A stretch of DNA of 64,000 nucleotides from Craterostigma plantagineum (lineage: Eukaryota > Streptophyta > Magnoliopsida > Lamiales > Linderniaceae): NCBI GenBank assembly GCA_027422505.1, contig JAPQWV010000333.1:496001-560000 (forward strand), read 5' to 3'. Of the stretch, positions 59,890 through 64,000 are shown piece by piece. The position numbers and the translations under genes are program-made. The notes below the pieces were generated by a model that saw only the letters and a list, made by a program, of their open reading frames with translations, did not search any database and had not been told where the DNA came from. Numbering within the stretch: position 1 is the stretch's first letter; the number at the start of each line of letters is the position of its first letter.

Positions 59890-62695
59890 TTAAGTCTGTC
59901 ATGGTAAGTCTGTCGTGTGGAATGGAGGGCCTGAATGGCCCTGTAAAGCAGAGGGAGATAATTTTCTTCTGTAATAAATATAATACAAATATGATCTGTC
60001 TGTTGGAAACCAAGATTAAGTCAGGGTATATGGATGAGGTTTTATCCAAAGTTTTCTGTGGTTGGGATGCTTGTCATAACTTGAGTGAGCATCCTAATGG
60101 GCGCATAGTCGTCCTTTGGAGAGGTGGGATTGAGATGGCACTCATTTCTAAAACTGACCAATACATGTATTTCAGAATGTCAGAGAACAAATCATTTGTG
60201 TCTCTCGTCACTTGTGTATATGGGCACAATGACCCTGCTCTTAGAGATCGGGTATGGCTGCATCTTGCAGCTTGGCCAGTCAGTAAAGGATCCTTGGCTG
60301 CTTTGGGGGGATTTCAACAATGCCAGAGGCTTTGAGGACAGAATAGGTGGGGCTGCCATCTCTTATCATGATTTCTGTGGATTTACTCAATGTACTCAAA
60401 GGTGTCAATTGGAGGAACTGAGGAGAAGTGGATGTCATTTTACCTGGTCTAATAAACAAGGTAATGACACGAGGATTTGGAGTAGAATTGATTGGTTTAG
60501 CTAATATGGCTTGGATCTCAAAATCAGTGATTTTATAGGTAATTGCCTTCCAGAGGGCATGTCTGATCACACGCCCATCCTACTGAGGGATGTGAGCAAA
60601 AATGTAACACATAAGAGACCATTCAAGTTCTTCAATATGTGGTGTTTGTTGCCTGACTTCTTGACAACTGTGGAGCAGCATTGGAATAGACAGCCAGGCT
60701 CGTGCATGAGGAGTATCTGTAATAACCCGTGGAGACTTCGAGGCCCTCTCAAAGCCCTAAATCGGTCAACCTTTGCCAATATTATTAATAGAACAGAGGC
60801 TGTTAGGAGTCAGCTAGAGGTATATCAAGTAGCATTACATAAATATCCTCTGAATTTTGATTTACATGAGGAGGAGAGAATTAGGTTGGAGTATAAGTTC
60901 ATGAGTGCAGCGAATGTAAAGTTTCTCCAGCAGAAAGCTAAGGCTCGATGGTTGGACAAAGGTGACCAAAATTCTTCTTTGCCGTGATTAAGCAGAGAAC
61001 CTATAGAAACAGGGTGACTTCTATCATTGATCAGAATGGGAATTCTATTGAGGACCATAAGGGTATACAGAAGCACTGGAATATGTCAGGATCTGCTAGG
61101 TAAGAAAAAAGATGGGATGGTGGAACTAGATCAGAGAGTTGTGGCAGCAGGTTACTCACTGTGTTTGGGGGACCAGCTCGCTTTGTTACAACCATTTGAC
61201 AGGCAAGAAGTGCAATCTATGATGAAGGCTATCCATGAGGATATAGCCCCGGGTCCTGATGGGTATAATAGCGGATGCTTCAAACATGCTTGGAGTGTTG
61301 TGGGAGAGCAAATCACGGATGGTATCATGGAATTCTTTACCACAGACAAGTTGTATCCTAGATTGAACAACACTGTTTTGTGTCTTATTCCTAAGATAGC
61401 CAACCCTGGCTCAGCTAATGAATTCAGACCTATTGCCTGCTGCAATACAATTTACAAATGTATCTCCAAAATGCTATGTGCTCGAATCAAGCCACTCCTG
61501 CCCAAACTGATTCAGCCTAACCATAGTGCGTTTGCGGAAGGGCAATCTATTGTACATAATATACTTTTATGTCAAGACTTGCTTACAATGTACAATAGGA
61601 AGAACACTTCAGCTAGAGCGCTCATGAAAGTGGACATTAAGAAAGCGTATGAGTCACTGGATTGGGAATTCCTCAGAAAATGGCTTTGTATGCTGAATTT
61701 TCCTAAAGGTTTATATCATGGATTGTGGAATGTGTCACAACTACTTCATACGGCATATCTTTCAATGGGACTCTGTCTGAGACTTTCCAGGCAGCTAGGG
61801 GGCTTCGTCAGGGGGATCCATTATCTCCATTGCTATTTGTAATAGTTATGGAGTATCTTACCGACAACTACAGATCTCTGCTGCTGACCCGAGGTTCCGA
61901 TTTCATCCGCATTGTAAGCAGATCAAGCTGGTCAATTTATGCTTTGCGGATGACTTGATGATTTTTTGCAAAGGTACATCTGGGGCAGTCAAGGTGATTA
62001 CAGAAGAACTAGAGCAGTTTCACCTGGTTTCAGGTTTGGCGGCCAACAGACAGAAGTCCAATATCTTTGTTGCTGGTGTCCCCCATCACATTAGGAAACA
62101 AATATGGGAGATTTCAGGATTCCAGGCAGGAAGCTACCCTATGAAATATCTAGGAGTGCCAATTTCTCCCACAAAATGGAGCAGGGCCTCATGTCAAGCA
62201 CTGGTGGAAAAGATCACCGGCAGAATTCATTGTTGGACTTCTAGAAATCTGTTCTAGCTGGGATTCAATTCTTTAGTCTCTCCCCAAAAGCTGTCACCAA
62301 AGACATTGACAGAATCTATAAGGAATTCTTATCGGGGAAGAAAATGAATGGTAAATGTGTTCCCCTTGTTAGCTGAGAACAGGTCTGCTATCCGAAATCC
62401 AAAGGGGGTCTGAATATGCGTGACTGTGTAACATGGAACTTAGCTCTAGCTGGTAAACAAATATGGGATATAAACTTGGATGTTGATTCATTATGGATAA
62501 CGTGGATAAATGTCAGCTACTTGAAAGGAGTTAGTTTCTGGGATTATCAACCTATGGCTGATTCTAGTTGGCACTGGAAGAAGTTGCGTAGATTATAGGA
62601 GAAATTTCGAGTTGGCTATATCGAGAGAACATGGAGGCCAGCAGGGGATGACAGTAAGCTCAGGCTACATATGGCTCAGAGGTGATCTGCCCAAC
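59890..62695 (+). pseudogene. LINE ORF2: AP-like endonuclease and reverse transcriptase
   Basis: The endonuclease part begins near 59905 and has MICLLETKIKSGYMDE (catalytic Glu), NGRIVVLWRGG, then in another frame LLWGDFNNARGFEDR and, near 60558, MSDHTPILL with the catalytic Ser-Asp-His. The RT part has DIAPGPDGYNSGCFK (61233-61280), NTVLCLIPKIANPGSANEFR, PIACCNTIYKCISKMLCARI, HSAFAEGQSIVHNILLCQDL and KVDIKKAYESLDWEFL (61630-61680), then GLRQGDPLSPLLFVIVMEYL, catalytic LCFADDLMIF (FADD 61943-61954) and PMKYLGVPISPTKWS. The NVRGLN motif at the endonuclease start has decayed to GMEGLN. Several frameshifts and stops make it inactive. Confidence 0.9.
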
Positions 62696-62717
62696 TTCCA
62701 GCTTAGTAAGGCTATTA

Positions 62718-64000
62718 TGTAGGACCCGAGTCCTCGCAAACTAGGTCGGCCAATAAATTACGTTTATGGTTCGAATAATTTCGTGTTAATGAACGTACAT
62801 GTTATATGTTTCCGTGATTTTACGACTTTTGTGCGCGTGATTTGTATGCTAATTTCGTGCAATTATGTGCCTAAGATTATGTGCTTACGATGACTCCTAA
62901 ATTACGCAACGGATTACGGAAAAATATTAAGGAGGGAAGGAATTAATGATAGTCAAAAGAGAGTTGGGCTAGGAATTTGATTATTTTGGGCTAGAACTTA
63001 ACAATAGGCCCAAATTTGCAAGAAATCAACTTAGAAGACAATTTCCCTTAAAACAAGGAATCTCACGTTAACCTAGTCCATTCCTAACCATGCCTAGAAA
63101 TAAAAATATCTAAAGCCCAGTTTTCAACCTCATAACCACACTTAGAAAGAAAGCAACGAAACTCCATTGAAGAAGGTATGAATGAAGCATTTACTTATAT
63201 ATTTTTGTTGTTAACTCTTGAATTAGGTTGTTAACTCAAATCTAGTATGTTTAGGAAGTTAATACCCTATTAAGAAGAGGGAGGAGAAGATCGAGGGCTG
63301 GCTTTGGAGAAGGTATAAAATCCTTGCTTATGTCCTTACATTTTCTTGGCTCGTGATTTGAAGATTCATAGTTTGCATTTATCTTGCTTAGGGTGTTAGC
63401 ACACGAAATCTGCCGAAATGGTGTCCTTTAGTTCATACAAGTTATAGATTTTTAGGAGTTTTGACTAGGTTAAGGATATGAAGGTAGTCTCGAGCAGTTG
63501 AACCTTTGTGTTTCGATCGAAAGTGAGAACGTCTAACTAAGTTTCGATCGAAAGTGGGCAATGGAATTAGGGTTTCGAGCAAATGTACATAGTAAATAGG
63601 CTTTCGATCGGAAGGGGCTAGAGAAATAGTTTCGGGCGAAACTGAAGGGTTTATACGATTTTGAATCTAATAATACCAAGTTCGATCGAAAGTAGGGAAT
63701 TACTTCTTAGGGTTTCGGGCGACACCTAGACGTAACAATTTAAGTTTCGACCAAATCAAATTTTAAGATAGTAAATAGAGCAATTCATGAGTTTCGACCG
63801 AAACTAACCCTAACATGCTTGAATCGATCAAAACCCGATCTCAAGCCCATGCAATTGATCGAAAGTGATTTCTTCCTAAGCATGGTTTCGATCGAAACCT
63901 AGAATGACATCATGAGGACGAAAGAAAACGGCGAAACGCTATCCATACCACATTCCCATGCATGGTTTCGAGCGAAACGAAGGTGATGTCATGGTGATGA
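62718..64000 (+). repeat. Long LTR, sense on +, runs off the window
   Basis: It begins TGTAGGACCCGAGTCC, comparable to the sense start TGTAATACCCGC of the array LTRs, and directly interrupts LINE ORF2. TTGGGCT blocks (62965-63010) are also found near the start of the array LTRs in sense orientation. From 63485 on it enters a TTTCGATCGAAA-rich field. The rest lies outside the window. Confidence 0.6.
63485..63985. repeat. TTTCGATCGAAA-rich microrepeat field
   Basis: About a dozen copies of (G)TTTCGA(T/G/C)CGAAA and variants, palindromic, irregularly spaced. Confidence 0.8.

Larger units (their letters stand above)
58640..62717 (+). mobile_element. L1-type LINE retrotransposon, 3' end lost
   Basis: It has ORF1 (zinc-knuckle protein) and ORF2 (endonuclease and reverse transcriptase) in the usual order, both frameshifted. 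The element is cut at 62718 by a long LTR (TGTAGGACCC), so its 3' region and poly(A) tail are not seen here. The 5' border is approximate. Confidence 0.85.

Overview
This is nuclear DNA of a flowering plant, probably a eudicot. The only host-type gene has eleven short exons with GT-AG introns, and nearly everything else is plant transposable-element sequence: Ty1/copia, Ty3/gypsy-like LTRs, L1-type LINE, Mutator-like, mariner, hAT MITEs and a Helitron candidate. I cannot name the species. Almost all element coding regions carry frameshifts or stops.

Layout. 1-6170: an LTR end, a minus-strand copia LTR split by a decayed gypsy element, and an old long LTR. 6765-14001: a complete but non-autonomous copia element with two LTRs, PBS and PPT, only gag/protease remnants, and a hAT MITE in its leader. 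14233-18070: a tRNA-bearing MITE and a mariner transposase pseudogene split by a copia fragment that carries a long non-gag/pol reading frame. 18960-24575: a copia pol pseudogene with a second copia element nested in it (exact 5-bp target duplication). 24576-26302: a long LTR and a truncated hAT MITE.

26303-38741: the most striking structure. Four LTRs of about 3.1 kb (the last truncated) alternate head-to-tail with three internal regions of only about 350 bp, each with a primer-binding site and a polypurine tract but no coding capacity. The unit is about 3.45-3.48 kb, on the minus strand.

38742-42960: a GC-rich, poly(A)-ended insertion, LTR fragments, a minus-strand Helitron candidate and a hAT MITE with an 8-bp duplication. 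42980-46690: a Mutator-like transposase pseudogene with SWIM and OTU-like protease domains, split by an LTR-like insertion. 47509-51235: a PP2A catalytic-subunit gene with perfect exon structure but a stop codon in exon 1 and His-to-Asn in the metal-binding GDxHG motif. 51436-52122: another hAT MITE with an 8-bp duplication. About 52590-58060: a minus-strand Sirevirus-like copia remnant and a 61-bp minisatellite. 58640-62717: an L1-type LINE with ORF1 and ORF2, cut at 62718 by another long LTR that runs to the window end.

A theme runs through the long LTRs here. They share short modules (a GAGCTTATAAAGCTC-type palindrome and a CCATGTAC...CTCAAAAG block) but differ in two low-complexity slots: a minisatellite, and a field of short motifs built on a CGA core that differs from family to family.
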